The notes below the pieces were generated by a model. It did no database searches. It was given only the letters and a program-made list of their open reading frames with translations, and was not told the origin of the DNA. Source: JAJFJD01 sp965228425 (GTDB taxonomy: Bacteria; Pseudomonadota; Alphaproteobacteria; UBA8366). Taken from it: 64,000 bases of DNA. Position numbers and translations under genes: made by a program. Shown in pieces: positions 52,877-61,121 of the stretch. Positions within the stretch are counted from its first letter, which is position 1. Each line of letters opens with the position of its first letter. The stretch is taken from positions 1,302,001 through 1,366,000 of the forward strand of contig OZ245815.1 of NCBI GenBank assembly GCA_965228425.1, in the 5' to 3' direction.

Positions 52877-53674
52877 TTACCCCCGCCGCACCGCCGCACC
52901 GCCGTCCACCGGCAGGGTCACGCCGGAGATGAACTTGGCCTCGTCGGAGGCGAGGAACAGCGCGGCGTAGGCCACGTCCCAGGCGGTGCCCATTTTGTTG
53001 CCCAACGGCACCTTGGCGTCGCGGGCGGCGATCACGTCCTCGCGGCTCATCTCGTCGGTGATGCGCGATTCGACCGCCATCGGCGTGTTCATCAGGCCGG
53101 GCAGGATCACATTGGCGCGGATGCCGTAATCCGCGTTCATATAGGCAAGCTGTTCGGTCATCGCGACCACGCCGGCCTTCGACGTCTTGTAGGTCACGTA
53201 GGGATAGGAATCGAGCACCGCCATCGACGAGATGCTGAGGATCACCCCGCTTTTCTGCGCGCGCATGATCGGCAGCACATGCTTGCAGGTCATCACCATG
53301 CCGCGCAGGTTGACCGCTGTCACCCTATCGAAGGCTTCGACGGTGATGTCTTCGATCACCGCGTCACCGCCGGCGAGGCTGAAGCCCACATTGTTATGCA
53401 GGATGTCGATCCGGCCCCAATTCTCGTTGCAGCCTGCGATCATCTTTTCGAGCGACGCCTCGTCGGTCACGTCGGCTGCAGCCGCGGATGCGGTGCCGCC
53501 CTCGTCTGCGATGATCGACACGGTTTCTTCGGCCGAGGCGAGATCGCGGTCGACCACCAACACTTTGGCGCCTTCGCGCGCGAACAGCATTGCGGTCGCC
53601 CTGCCGTTGCCGATGGTTTCCCCCGGCGTTTGCCCGCCGCCCACGATGATCGCCACCTTGTCCTTCAGCCGCAT
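52877..53674 (-). CDS. Short-chain dehydrogenase/reductase (SDR)
   Basis: A 265-residue NAD(P)-dependent oxidoreductase. It has the Rossmann glycine motif near VAIIVGGGQTPGETIGNG, the NAD motif NNVG, and the catalytic Ser (ILSISSMA) with Tyr and Lys in TYKTSKAG. The end VDGGAAVRRG is family-like. I begin at MRLKDKVAII, which has AAAGGACG upstream. The substrate is not evident. Confidence 0.94.
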   Translation of the reverse strand: MRLKDKVAIIVGGGQTPGETIGNGRATAMLFAREGAKVLVVDRDLASAEETVSIIADEGGTASAAAADVTDEASLEKMIAGCNENWGRIDILHNNVGFSLAGGDAVIEDITVEAFDRVTAVNLRGMVMTCKHVLPIMRAQKSGVILSISSMAVLDSYPYVTYKTSKAGVVAMTEQLAYMNADYGIRANVILPGLMNTPMAVESRITDEMSREDVIAARDAKVPLGNKMGTAWDVAYAALFLASDEAKFISGVTLPVDGGAAVRRG

Positions 53675-53851
53675 GATTTCGTCCTTTTGTTGGATGACCG
53701 CAGTGTTGGCCCATCGTACGGGCGGCGAAGTATCCGTCAAATCCGCCCATTTCGGGCCGGGCGATAAAATTTTCCATCGGGAATCCCAACCAGTGCACGG
53801 CGGGCGTATAGTAATGCAAAGATTGAGGCGCTTGGCGAAAGGGAGTTTCCG

Positions 53852-54499
53852 ATGAGCACGATTCTAATCACCCGCCGGTGCGGCTGGGCGGCGTTGGCCG
53901 GGTTCGCACTGTTTCTCTTGGCGGCGCCGGACGCGCAGGCGCATCACCCGCTGGGCGGGGCGATGCCGACGACCTTTTGGCACGGATTGTTGAGCGGGAT
54001 CGGCCATCCGGTCATCGGGCTCGATCACTTCGCTTTCGTGATCGCCGTGGGCCTTGCCTCGCTGGCGCTGCCGGGTCGTTTCCTGATGCCGGCGGCGTTC
54101 CTGATCGCGACGGCTGCGGGAACGTTGATCCATCTCGGCGGAACGACCTTGCCGGCCGCTGAATTCGTAATCGCAGGCTCGGTCGCCCTTCTCGGGTTAT
54201 TGCTGGCGATGCGGATCGCCCTGCCCGTCTGGGGGTACGGGGCTTTCTTCGCAATTGCCGGGCTGTTTCACGGCTATGCCTACGGCGAGGCCGTGTTCGG
54301 CGCCGAGGCGACGCCGATCGTGGCCTATCTGATCGGTTTCGTGGCGGTCCAATACGTGATTTCGGTCGGCGCGATGGAGGCCGTGCGTATGCTGGCGCGC
54401 CGGGACGGCGTGAGTCAGCCGGTGTTGGTCCGTGTCGCGGGCGGCGTGGTGGCCGGAGTCGGGATCGCCATACTGTATGCGTCGGCCGGTCTGGCGTAA
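53852..54499 (+). CDS. HupE/UreJ family membrane protein
   Basis: A 215-residue protein of about six helices with a signal-like N-terminus (ending DAQAHHPLGG). The hallmark H-P-x-x-G-x-D-H motif is seen as GHPVIGLDHFAFV, followed by HLGG and HGYAYGEAV. HupE/UreJ proteins are secondary transporters of Ni2+ or Co2+. A cobalt supply would suit the cobalt-type nitrile hydratase 5 kb away, but that link is not shown. The start ATG follows AAAGGGAG. Confidence 0.92.
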   Translation: MSTILITRRCGWAALAGFALFLLAAPDAQAHHPLGGAMPTTFWHGLLSGIGHPVIGLDHFAFVIAVGLASLALPGRFLMPAAFLIATAAGTLIHLGGTTLPAAEFVIAGSVALLGLLLAMRIALPVWGYGAFFAIAGLFHGYAYGEAVFGAEATPIVAYLIGFVAVQYVISVGAMEAVRMLARRDGVSQPVLVRVAGGVVAGVGIAILYASAGLA

Positions 54500-54505
54500 T
54501 CCGCG

Positions 54506-54820
54506 CTAACCGCCTTTCTCTCGGAACGGCCAGGAAATCAGCGCTGCCACGGCCGCGTAGAAGACGAGCATGAGCAGGTGGCCGACGATCCCGATTGGCG
54601 CCGCGCCGAACTCGTGGAATTCGAAGAAGGGTGTCCAGGCGAAGACGAGGCCGGGGATGAACCACATGTATAACCCGGCCAGGAAGAACAACCCGCCGAT
54701 GAACGGGATGTAGATGGCGACGAACACGCCGAAATAGGCCAGGAAATAGATCACGCCCAGCACGGCGAGAAACACGCGCCATCGCCGCTGCTTCAGGAGT
54801 CCCCGCAGCCGGTCCATCAT
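54506..54820 (-). CDS. Small membrane protein of unknown function
   Basis: A 104-residue protein with three hydrophobic helices: VFLAVLGVIYFLAYFGVFVA, FIGGLFFLAGLYMWFIPGLV and HLLMLVFYAAVAALISW. It is basic at the N-terminus, giving a cytoplasmic N-terminus. No family recognised. It converges on the HupE gene with a gap of only six bases. The start MMDRLRGLL is the first ATG after a plausible purine run. Confidence 0.7.
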   Translation of the reverse strand: MMDRLRGLLKQRRWRVFLAVLGVIYFLAYFGVFVAIYIPFIGGLFFLAGLYMWFIPGLVFAWTPFFEFHEFGAAPIGIVGHLLMLVFYAAVAALISWPFREKGG

Positions 54821-54871
54821 GGCCGGAGACGTAACATGTTTTGCCCGGGACGCGGCGGTATTGCGATACGT

Positions 54872-55984
54872 CTACTCGTCGGCATCGCCGGCGGCCTGCG
54901 CCTGCAACCAGCCGGATTTATAGGCGCGGATGTATTGCGGCGGGAACGGAAGCTGGGCACCTAGTCGAGCGGCCGCGCGCCAGGTCCAGTGTGGGTCGAA
55001 CAGCATGCCGCGGGCCAGCGCCACCATATCTGCATGCCCATCGGCGATGATCTCTTCCGCATGCGCGGGGCGATAGATCATCCCGACGGCGATGACCGGG
55101 ATTTCCGCGTCGCGCCGGACACGGGCCGCCAGTTCGACCTGATGACCTTCGCCGATGGGGATTCTCTGCGCGGGCGACAGGCCGCCGGAGGATACCGTGA
55201 TGTAGTCGCAGCCCAGGGCCCGGAGTTCGCGGCAGAGGACGACCGCGTCATCCAGTGTCCAGCCGCCGTCGATCCAATCGGTCGCTGAAATCCGCGTGCC
55301 CATTGGCTTCTCGGCGGGCCAGATGGTCCGGATCGATTCGAAGGTCTCCAGCACGTATCGAATGCGGTATTCGAGCGTTCCGCCATAGGCATCGTCCCGC
55401 CGATTGCTGAGCGGGGACATGAATTCGTGCAGCAGATAGCCGTGTGCCGCGTGCAGTTCGATGGAGTCGATTCCGATACGGTCGGCGCGTCGCGCGGCGT
55501 CGACATGCGCGGCCTTCACGGTTTCCAGGCCGGCGGGGTCGAGTGGCGCGGGTGCGGGCCATCCCTCCGCGAAGGGCAATCCCGAGACGCCGACCGTCGG
55601 CCAGGCACCGTCCTCGGCGGTCAGGGGCGCGCCGCGTTCCTCCCAGGGCAGCTTTGCCGAACCCTTTCGGCCGGAATGCGAAAGCTGCATGCCGATCTTG
55701 GCGAAGCCGTGTTCCTTGCAAAAGGCCACGACGCGGGTCAGCGCTGCCTCGTTGGCATCGGAATAGAGGCCGAGACAGCCGGGGGTGATCCGGCCGCGTG
55801 CTTCGACATGGGTCGCCTCGATGACCAGCATGCCGACGCCGGACACCGCGAATTTGCCCAGATGCATCAGATGCCAATCGGACGCCGACCCGTCGACCGC
55901 ACTGTATTGGCACATCGGCGACACGGTGATCCGGTTCGAAAGCTCCAATCCGCGCAGGCGGAGCGGCGAGAAAAGGGCGGTCAT
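54872..55984 (-). CDS. Old yellow enzyme family NADH:flavin oxidoreductase (YqjM/xenobiotic reductase-like)
   Basis: A 370-residue FMN enzyme that reduces activated C=C bonds. The start LFSPLRLRGLELSNRITVSPMCQYS matches YqjM, including the Cys that tunes the flavin. ELHAAHGYLLHEFMSPLSN holds the substrate-binding His pair, and VALARGMLFDPHW lies near the end. The NADPH-binding and FMN phosphate residues are present. Cytoplasmic. The physiological substrate is not known. Confidence 0.94.
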   Translation of the reverse strand: MTALFSPLRLRGLELSNRITVSPMCQYSAVDGSASDWHLMHLGKFAVSGVGMLVIEATHVEARGRITPGCLGLYSDANEAALTRVVAFCKEHGFAKIGMQLSHSGRKGSAKLPWEERGAPLTAEDGAWPTVGVSGLPFAEGWPAPAPLDPAGLETVKAAHVDAARRADRIGIDSIELHAAHGYLLHEFMSPLSNRRDDAYGGTLEYRIRYVLETFESIRTIWPAEKPMGTRISATDWIDGGWTLDDAVVLCRELRALGCDYITVSSGGLSPAQRIPIGEGHQVELAARVRRDAEIPVIAVGMIYRPAHAEEIIADGHADMVALARGMLFDPHWTWRAAARLGAQLPFPPQYIRAYKSGWLQAQAAGDADE

Positions 55985-56130
55985 GGCGGGTTCCGTCGTT
56001 TGTTCCGTTTCGTCGCAAGTGTTTGCCGGTGGCTATCTTGACGGTGCTATTCGATTGAATACCTCTTTACCCGGCGCGCACCAAATTCGCGCTTCGATCA
56101 AATCGCCAGCAATCGAAAGGACACCCCGTC

Positions 56131-56964
56131 ATGGCACATCCGGCCCGGCAGCAGCCGCCCCTCGAATCGGTCGATGCGGCGCTTCAGTATCTCGTGAAAA
56201 CCGGCCAGAAACCGCGGACCTATATCGCCCAGGCGGGGCAAGCTTCGACCGAACGCGAGGCCGAGTTCAAGGAACATGTGATGACGATCCGCAATGGGCG
56301 ATTGGTTCAGCAGGAGCGGACGTTGGATCGTGAGGGATTCGTCTTCACGCCGCATGAAACTCAGGTCGAGAGCTTCTTCGACCCGGACGAGGTCAAGGCG
56401 GTGTATGACGCCGAAGCGGCGGAACTGGTGAAACGGTTCAGCGGCGCGTCCCGGGTCCATGTGTTCGATCACACGTTGCGCGTGGCGTCCGACGAGACGC
56501 GGGCGGAGAAGAAACTGCGGGAACCCGTGCGCGTGGTGCACAACGACTATACGGACAAATCCGGGCCGCAGCGGGTGCGCGACTTGCTGCCGGACGAGGC
56601 CGACGACTTGCTGCAGCGCCGGTTCGCCGTGATCCAGGTCTGGCGGCCGATCCGCAACCCGGTGCAGGACCTACCGCTCGCCATTTGCGACGCGCAGAGC
56701 ATTGCCGCCGACGACTTCGTGCCGACGGACCTTGTCTACCAGGACCGCATCGGCGAGGTGCTGCAGATCGCCCATAACCCGGACCACCGCTGGTTCTATT
56801 TCCCCGAAATGGAACGGAATGAGGCGCTGGTCTTCAAATGCTACGACTCGATGACCGACGGCCGGGCGCGCTTCTCGGCGCACAGCGCCTTCGAGGATCC
56901 GACGTCGCCGCCGAACGCACCGCCGCGCGAAAGCATCGAGACACGGACGCTCGCCTTTTTCTGA
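56131..56964 (+). CDS. CmcJ/NvfI family oxidoreductase
   Basis: A 277-residue protein of the CmcJ/NvfI (AsaB-like) family, related to the cephamycin 7-methoxylation protein CmcJ and the fungal oxygenase NvfI. Recognisable are FDHTLRVASDE, the following EPVRVVHNDYTDKSGPQRVRD with the His-x-Asp iron site (HND), and RRFAVIQVWRPIRNPVQDLPL. Later come WFYFPEMERNEALVFKCYDS and RFSAHSAFEDP with the second His. It probably uses Fe(II)/2-oxoglutarate; the substrate is unknown. Confidence 0.87.
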   Translation: MAHPARQQPPLESVDAALQYLVKTGQKPRTYIAQAGQASTEREAEFKEHVMTIRNGRLVQQERTLDREGFVFTPHETQVESFFDPDEVKAVYDAEAAELVKRFSGASRVHVFDHTLRVASDETRAEKKLREPVRVVHNDYTDKSGPQRVRDLLPDEADDLLQRRFAVIQVWRPIRNPVQDLPLAICDAQSIAADDFVPTDLVYQDRIGEVLQIAHNPDHRWFYFPEMERNEALVFKCYDSMTDGRARFSAHSAFEDPTSPPNAPPRESIETRTLAFF

Positions 56965-57089
56965 TCGCAGTCGTCTTTCTGATCACGGGCGTCCGTTACC
57001 GGTAGATCGGATTTCCGCAATTCCCTAGACTGCGGTTCCTCCGGCCGCGCTCCGTGGCCGCATCCGATACCCTTGGAACCGTTGCCATC

Positions 57090-58082
57090 ATGACCGAACC
57101 GTTGACGCTGTTTCTGGCGGGGCGCATGTCGAAGCCGCGCGAAGCGAAAATCCGCGAACAACTCACGGACGACTGGAACATCATCACGTGGACCGAGGAG
57201 GAGCCGTTCGAGCGGTTTGTCGAGCTGGCCCCGCAGGCTGATGCCCTGCTCGGCGGCCGGATTCCCGGCGACTGGCCGCCGGTGCCCCGGCTTAAGCTGT
57301 ACCAGATTCCCTTTGCCGGGGTTGACTGGCTCAGCCCGTCGGACGTGCCCGCCGGTTGTTCGGTCTGCAACGCCTATGAACATGAAATTTGCATCGCCGA
57401 ATATATCTACGGCGGGCTGCTGGAGTGGGAGATCGGTTTCCGCATCGCCGACGCCCGCATGCGCACCCACGGTTGGGACGGGCGGACCGCGGGGATCGGC
57501 CCGAACCACGGGGAAATGCACGGTAAGACGATCGGGATCGTCGGCTATGGCCGAATCGGCCGCGAGGTCGCCGCGCGCGCGCAGGCTTTTGGATTGCGCG
57601 CGATCGCCGTTTCCCGCAGCGTTCGGGACACGCCGCCGGAATTGGACTGGTACGGTACCTTCGACGATCTCGACCGGCTGTTGGAGGAAAGCGACTATGT
57701 GATCGCCGCGTTGCCGCTGACCGATGAAACCGAAGGCCTGATCGATGCCGGTCGTTTTTCCCGTATGAAACCGGACAGCGTGATCGTCAACGTGGGCCGC
57801 GGACGGGTGATCCACGAGGAAGCGCTCTACACGGCGTTATCGGAGAAACAGATCGGCGGGGCGGTGATCGATGTCTGGTACACCTACCCGACGCCGGAGG
57901 ACCCGTCCTGCGCGCCGTCGCGGTTCCCGTTCGAAAAGTTGGACAATGTCATCATGACGCCGCATTTCAGCGCGCGCACTGCCCCCTTGCGCGCAAGGCG
58001 GCTGCGATTCGTGTGTGCGAATCTCAACCGCCTTGCCCGGGGCGAACCCTTGCAGAATGTCTGCTTCGTCGGGACCGGCTGA
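57090..58082 (+). CDS. D-2-hydroxyacid dehydrogenase family protein
   Basis: A 330-residue NAD-dependent enzyme. The NAD site is GKTIGIVGYGRIGREVAARA, the catalytic Arg is in VNVGRGRVIHEEALY, and the His is in MTPHFSARTAP. Where most members have DVFxxEP, this one has IDVWYTYPTPEDP, so the catalytic Glu of the triad is not in the usual place; a subfamily with this variant exists as far as I recall. I start at MTEPLTLFLAG, the first ATG with family similarity. It reduces or oxidises a 2-keto or 2-hydroxy acid. Confidence 0.87.
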   Translation: MTEPLTLFLAGRMSKPREAKIREQLTDDWNIITWTEEEPFERFVELAPQADALLGGRIPGDWPPVPRLKLYQIPFAGVDWLSPSDVPAGCSVCNAYEHEICIAEYIYGGLLEWEIGFRIADARMRTHGWDGRTAGIGPNHGEMHGKTIGIVGYGRIGREVAARAQAFGLRAIAVSRSVRDTPPELDWYGTFDDLDRLLEESDYVIAALPLTDETEGLIDAGRFSRMKPDSVIVNVGRGRVIHEEALYTALSEKQIGGAVIDVWYTYPTPEDPSCAPSRFPFEKLDNVIMTPHFSARTAPLRARRLRFVCANLNRLARGEPLQNVCFVGTG

Positions 58083-58110
58083 CCGGCCCCGGCGCCCAAA
58101 CCACGATGAG

Positions 58111-58803
58111 TTATTCGGCCGCTGCCGCCTCGTCCGGAAACAGCGTTCCGACATAGAACTCCTGCCGCTTCAGATTGGCGATGAACGCCTCCCTGAATTC
58201 AGGGGCGACCGATCCGGTGACCCTGTCGTCACCCATCAATGTGTCGGCCCATGCTTTGACCAGCGGGAAGTCGTCTAAAAGCCCCGTTTGCAATTTCTCA
58301 TCGGCGATGAGGAACCGCTGCAGGAACGGCGCATAGGCCGCGTCCACGAGGCTCAGGTCCGGACCGTTGAAATAGGGTCCGTCGTTGCCCCGCTCGGCGA
58401 GGGCCTTCTCAAGCTTCGCCACCGTCGCCGGCGCGGCCTTGAGGCCTTCGTCGACCTTCGCCTTGTCCTTGTTGTAGTAGATGGTGCGGAATGCCCCGGA
58501 AAAGGTCGGGACGAAATCCGTCCAGGCCCGGTTGCGCGCCCGTTCGATCGGGTCTTCCGGATGCAGCCGTGGCGACACGGTTTCGTCCAGATACTCCGCG
58601 ATCGCGTTGGATTCGAACAACGGAACGCCATCCACGTCCAGCACGGGCACCTTGCCGTGTGGCGAGATTTTCAGGAACCAATCCGGCTTTTCACGCAGAT
58701 TGATATAGGTGACTTCGAAATCGACGGCCTTTGCACGCAAAGCAATCACGGCGCGCTGGACCCACGGTCACGTAACGGAACTTACGAGATGGTATTTTGT
58801 CAT
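58111..58803 (-). CDS. Glutathione S-transferase family protein with in-frame UGA at the active-site Cys position (candidate selenoprotein)
   Basis: From the ATG at 58803 the frame reads MTKYHLVSSVT, then UGA (58770-58768), then PWVQRAVIALRAKAVDFEVT and the whole GST. In relatives this site is the Cys of the VTCPWVQR motif, the catalytic residue of Cys-type GSTs. Counting UGA as selenocysteine the product has 230 residues with a thioredoxin-like N-terminal domain (SPHGKVPVLDVDG and FESNAIAEYLDE bind glutathione) and a helical C-terminal domain. GAAGGG stands ten bases before the ATG. Starting after the UGA (GTG at 58749) would remove the active site and the first strand. A SECIS-like hairpin lies downstream of the UGA. 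Sec in this family is known from metagenomic selenoprotein surveys as I recall. A nonsense mutation is the alternative. Confidence 0.8.
58729..58742 (-). promoter_or_regulatory. Candidate bacterial SECIS hairpin
   Basis: On the minus strand CTTTG pairs with CAAAG around the loop CGTG, which has G at its second position. The loop begins 30 nt after the UGA. Bacterial SECIS elements need a short stem with a G among the first loop bases at 16-37 nt after the UGA, so spacing and loop fit. The stem is only five pairs. Confidence 0.5.
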
Positions 58804-58892
58804 GGATTGATATCCCTTCGATGCTCGGGATTGAACGATCGTACCGTAACGATAGGGACCGGAACCCGTGCCGTCAAAGGGTAGCGCACCGG

Positions 58893-60101
58893 TCAATCGA
58901 GCGGGCGGTCGAGAATGACGCCCTCGGAAATAAGCGTTTCGATCTCATTGCGCCCGACGCCGACCGACGTCAGTACGTTGGCCGAGTGTTCACCCAGCCG
59001 CGGGGCGAGGTTTTCGCTCTTCGTGCCGATCGACGAAAATGTGGCGACCGGGCGCAGATTGAAGACTTTCCCTTCGGCGGGATGCTCGTGTTCCTGATAC
59101 AGGCCGACATCGTTCAGATGCGGGTCGGCGACCAGGTCTTCGAAGGTTTTGTAGGGCATCGCCGGCACATCGAGGCGTTCGAAAATCTCGATCCACTCGG
59201 CGGTCGTCTTCTTCTGCAGATGCTCTTCGCGCAGCCCGTTATAGGCGTCGATGTTGTGATAGCGCGCCGTCACCGAGTCGAAGCGCGGATCGTCCTTGAA
59301 CTCAGGATGGCCGATGGCTTCGAACAGGGCGAAGGCCTGCTTGTCGCTGTTCGCCGACAGGCAGATATAGCCGTCTTTCGTCTGGATCGGCCGCGCGTTC
59401 TTGTCCAGCACCCGAAGGTCGCCGCTGGGACCGTCGGATCCGGGATAGATGAGCTGGCCGAAATGCTCGGTCAACACGAAGGCGGCGGTATTCTCGAACA
59501 TCGGAATCTCGATATGCTGGCCTTCGCCTTCGCGGCCCCGGTTGATCACGGCCAGCAGGATCGCCTGGGTCGCCATCAAGCCGCCGAGCCGGTCCGCCAG
59601 GACCATCGGCAGGAAGCGGGGCGTGCCGCTTTGCCGTTCGTGGCAGGCGGCAATCCCGCCGACACCCTGAATGACGTTGTCGTAGGCGGGCTTGTCCTTG
59701 TAGCGGCCTTCCTGTCCGAATCCGACGATGCTGCAATAGATCACGTCGGGGCGGATCGCCCTTGCCGACTCGTAATCGAGGCCGAGCCGGGCCAGCGCCC
59801 GGGGCCGGATGTTCGACAGCACCACGTCATGCGCCGCCAGCAGTTTCGCGATCAACGGTTTTGCCGCCGGGCTTTTCAAATCGATCGCCAACGACTTCTT
59901 GTTCCGGTTCAGCATCATGAATTTCGGCGAGAGTTCGCCGCTTTTCGACTTGCCGCCGAGCTTGCGGAGGATATCGCCGCCGGGCGCTTCGATCTTGGTG
60001 ACGTCCGCGCCGTAGTCCGCAAGGAATTGTGTCGCATAGGGACCGACGACGACTGAGGACAGGTCGAGGACACGGACGCCGTCGAGGGGGAGGTTCGCCA
60101 T
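58893..60101 (-). CDS. CaiB/BaiF family CoA-transferase
   Basis: A 402-residue class III CoA-transferase. The start PLDGVRVLDLSSVVVGPYATQFLADYGADVTKIEAP is the family signature. Further features are DLKSPAAKPLIAKLLAAHDVVLSNIRPRAL and DVIYCSIVGFGQEGRYKDKPAYDNVIQGVGG, the region with the catalytic Asp. It moves CoA from one carboxylic acid to another. It begins three bases after the MaoC-like gene ends, so the two work in one operon. The acid is not identified. Confidence 0.93.
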   Translation of the reverse strand: MANLPLDGVRVLDLSSVVVGPYATQFLADYGADVTKIEAPGGDILRKLGGKSKSGELSPKFMMLNRNKKSLAIDLKSPAAKPLIAKLLAAHDVVLSNIRPRALARLGLDYESARAIRPDVIYCSIVGFGQEGRYKDKPAYDNVIQGVGGIAACHERQSGTPRFLPMVLADRLGGLMATQAILLAVINRGREGEGQHIEIPMFENTAAFVLTEHFGQLIYPGSDGPSGDLRVLDKNARPIQTKDGYICLSANSDKQAFALFEAIGHPEFKDDPRFDSVTARYHNIDAYNGLREEHLQKKTTAEWIEIFERLDVPAMPYKTFEDLVADPHLNDVGLYQEHEHPAEGKVFNLRPVATFSSIGTKSENLAPRLGEHSANVLTSVGVGRNEIETLISEGVILDRPLD

Positions 60102-60104
60102 GGA

Positions 60105-60971
60105 TCAGGCCTTCCAGGTGAGAGTGGCTTCCGACGCGATCGCGCCGCTGTCGTCCGCCGCCCACAGGCGCGCGGCCGCGTCGCCCTCCGGCTTGCCCAT
60201 CAGGGCGATAGGCCGGTTCACGTAGAGGGCCCGCCGGTTGGTGACGCGGAACTCCTTGAGCGGCCCCGGCCGGTTCCGGCGCGCCATCTCGATCAGCATG
60301 ATTGCGGTCAAGCCGCCGTTCACGATGCGCTCGGGATAGCCTTCCTCCTCCCGCGCGTAGCTCTCGTCGTAGTGAATGCGGTGGGCGTTGAAGGTCACCG
60401 CCGAGTAGCGCAGCAGCGTGGCCGGCGTTGGCGTGGCGCTGTCGGTCCAGGGGCAATCGGTCGGTGCTTGGGGGCCTTGCTTGGGCGGGCCCGACGGTTT
60501 TGCCGCATCCGTCGCCTCCGCGCGATAGACCAATGTCTGTTCCTCGCGCACGCAGAGGCCGGCCGCCGTGTTCATGTCATGGGTGATCGTCAGGAAGGCG
60601 AGCAACCCCGACCGTCCTTCCTTGATCTCGCCCTTGGAAATCGTCGAGACGCGCTCGACCTCCGCGCCGATCTCCAACGGCTGCTCATAATACACCGTGC
60701 GCCCGGCGAACATGCGGCGCGGCAGGGGAAGCTTCGGCAGGAAATCGCTGCCGCGGGCGTGTCCGTCCTTCGCGAGTACGCTTGTCGGCGCGGTCGGGGT
60801 GAACAGGATGACGTACCAGCCGTCGGGCAGCGGCGCGCCGTTCTCCAACCCCTCGCCGGTTTGATCGAGCGTGGCGGCAAGGCGGCGCGCCAGCGGGGCC
60901 GACACTTCGTCGTGGGTGACTTCCTGCTTGCCGAGGGCGCTTTCGAGCGCGTCTTCCAGTTCGTTTCGCAT
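60105..60971 (-). CDS. MaoC-like/FAS1-like hydratase (mesaconyl-C4-CoA hydratase-like)
   Basis: A 288-residue hot-dog-fold enzyme. The N-terminal half is a FAS1-like dehydratase domain (DFLPKLPLPRRMFAGRTVYYEQPLEIGAEV), and the C-terminal half contains TLLRYSAVTFNAHRIHYDESYAREEEGYPERIV, with the catalytic Asn/His/Asp region of MaoC hydratases. It would hydrate an enoyl- or mesaconyl-CoA. Its start is the ATG giving MRNELEDALE; the upstream open frame to 61751 is a shadow of the next gene. It is co-transcribed with the CoA-transferase. Confidence 0.87.
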   Translation of the reverse strand: MRNELEDALESALGKQEVTHDEVSAPLARRLAATLDQTGEGLENGAPLPDGWYVILFTPTAPTSVLAKDGHARGSDFLPKLPLPRRMFAGRTVYYEQPLEIGAEVERVSTISKGEIKEGRSGLLAFLTITHDMNTAAGLCVREEQTLVYRAEATDAAKPSGPPKQGPQAPTDCPWTDSATPTPATLLRYSAVTFNAHRIHYDESYAREEEGYPERIVNGGLTAIMLIEMARRNRPGPLKEFRVTNRRALYVNRPIALMGKPEGDAAARLWAADDSGAIASEATLTWKA

Positions 60972-61121
60972 TATTCCTGATATCTTTTTGTTGAGTGGGT
61001 TCGGCCGAAACCGCCGACGGTTGAGATGCGTCTCCATCCATAATACTAAAGACGGGCCGTTTCGGCATTTTGCGGCGAAGACGGATTTGAGGGTTAGGTC
61101 CTGGACTCTGTAGACGACCAA

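Noticed and set aside
53852..54499. HupE as the cobalt supplier of the nitrile hydratase
   Set aside because: It is 4-5 kb away, on the other strand, with unrelated genes between; metal specificity cannot be read from sequence. Kept only as a remark.
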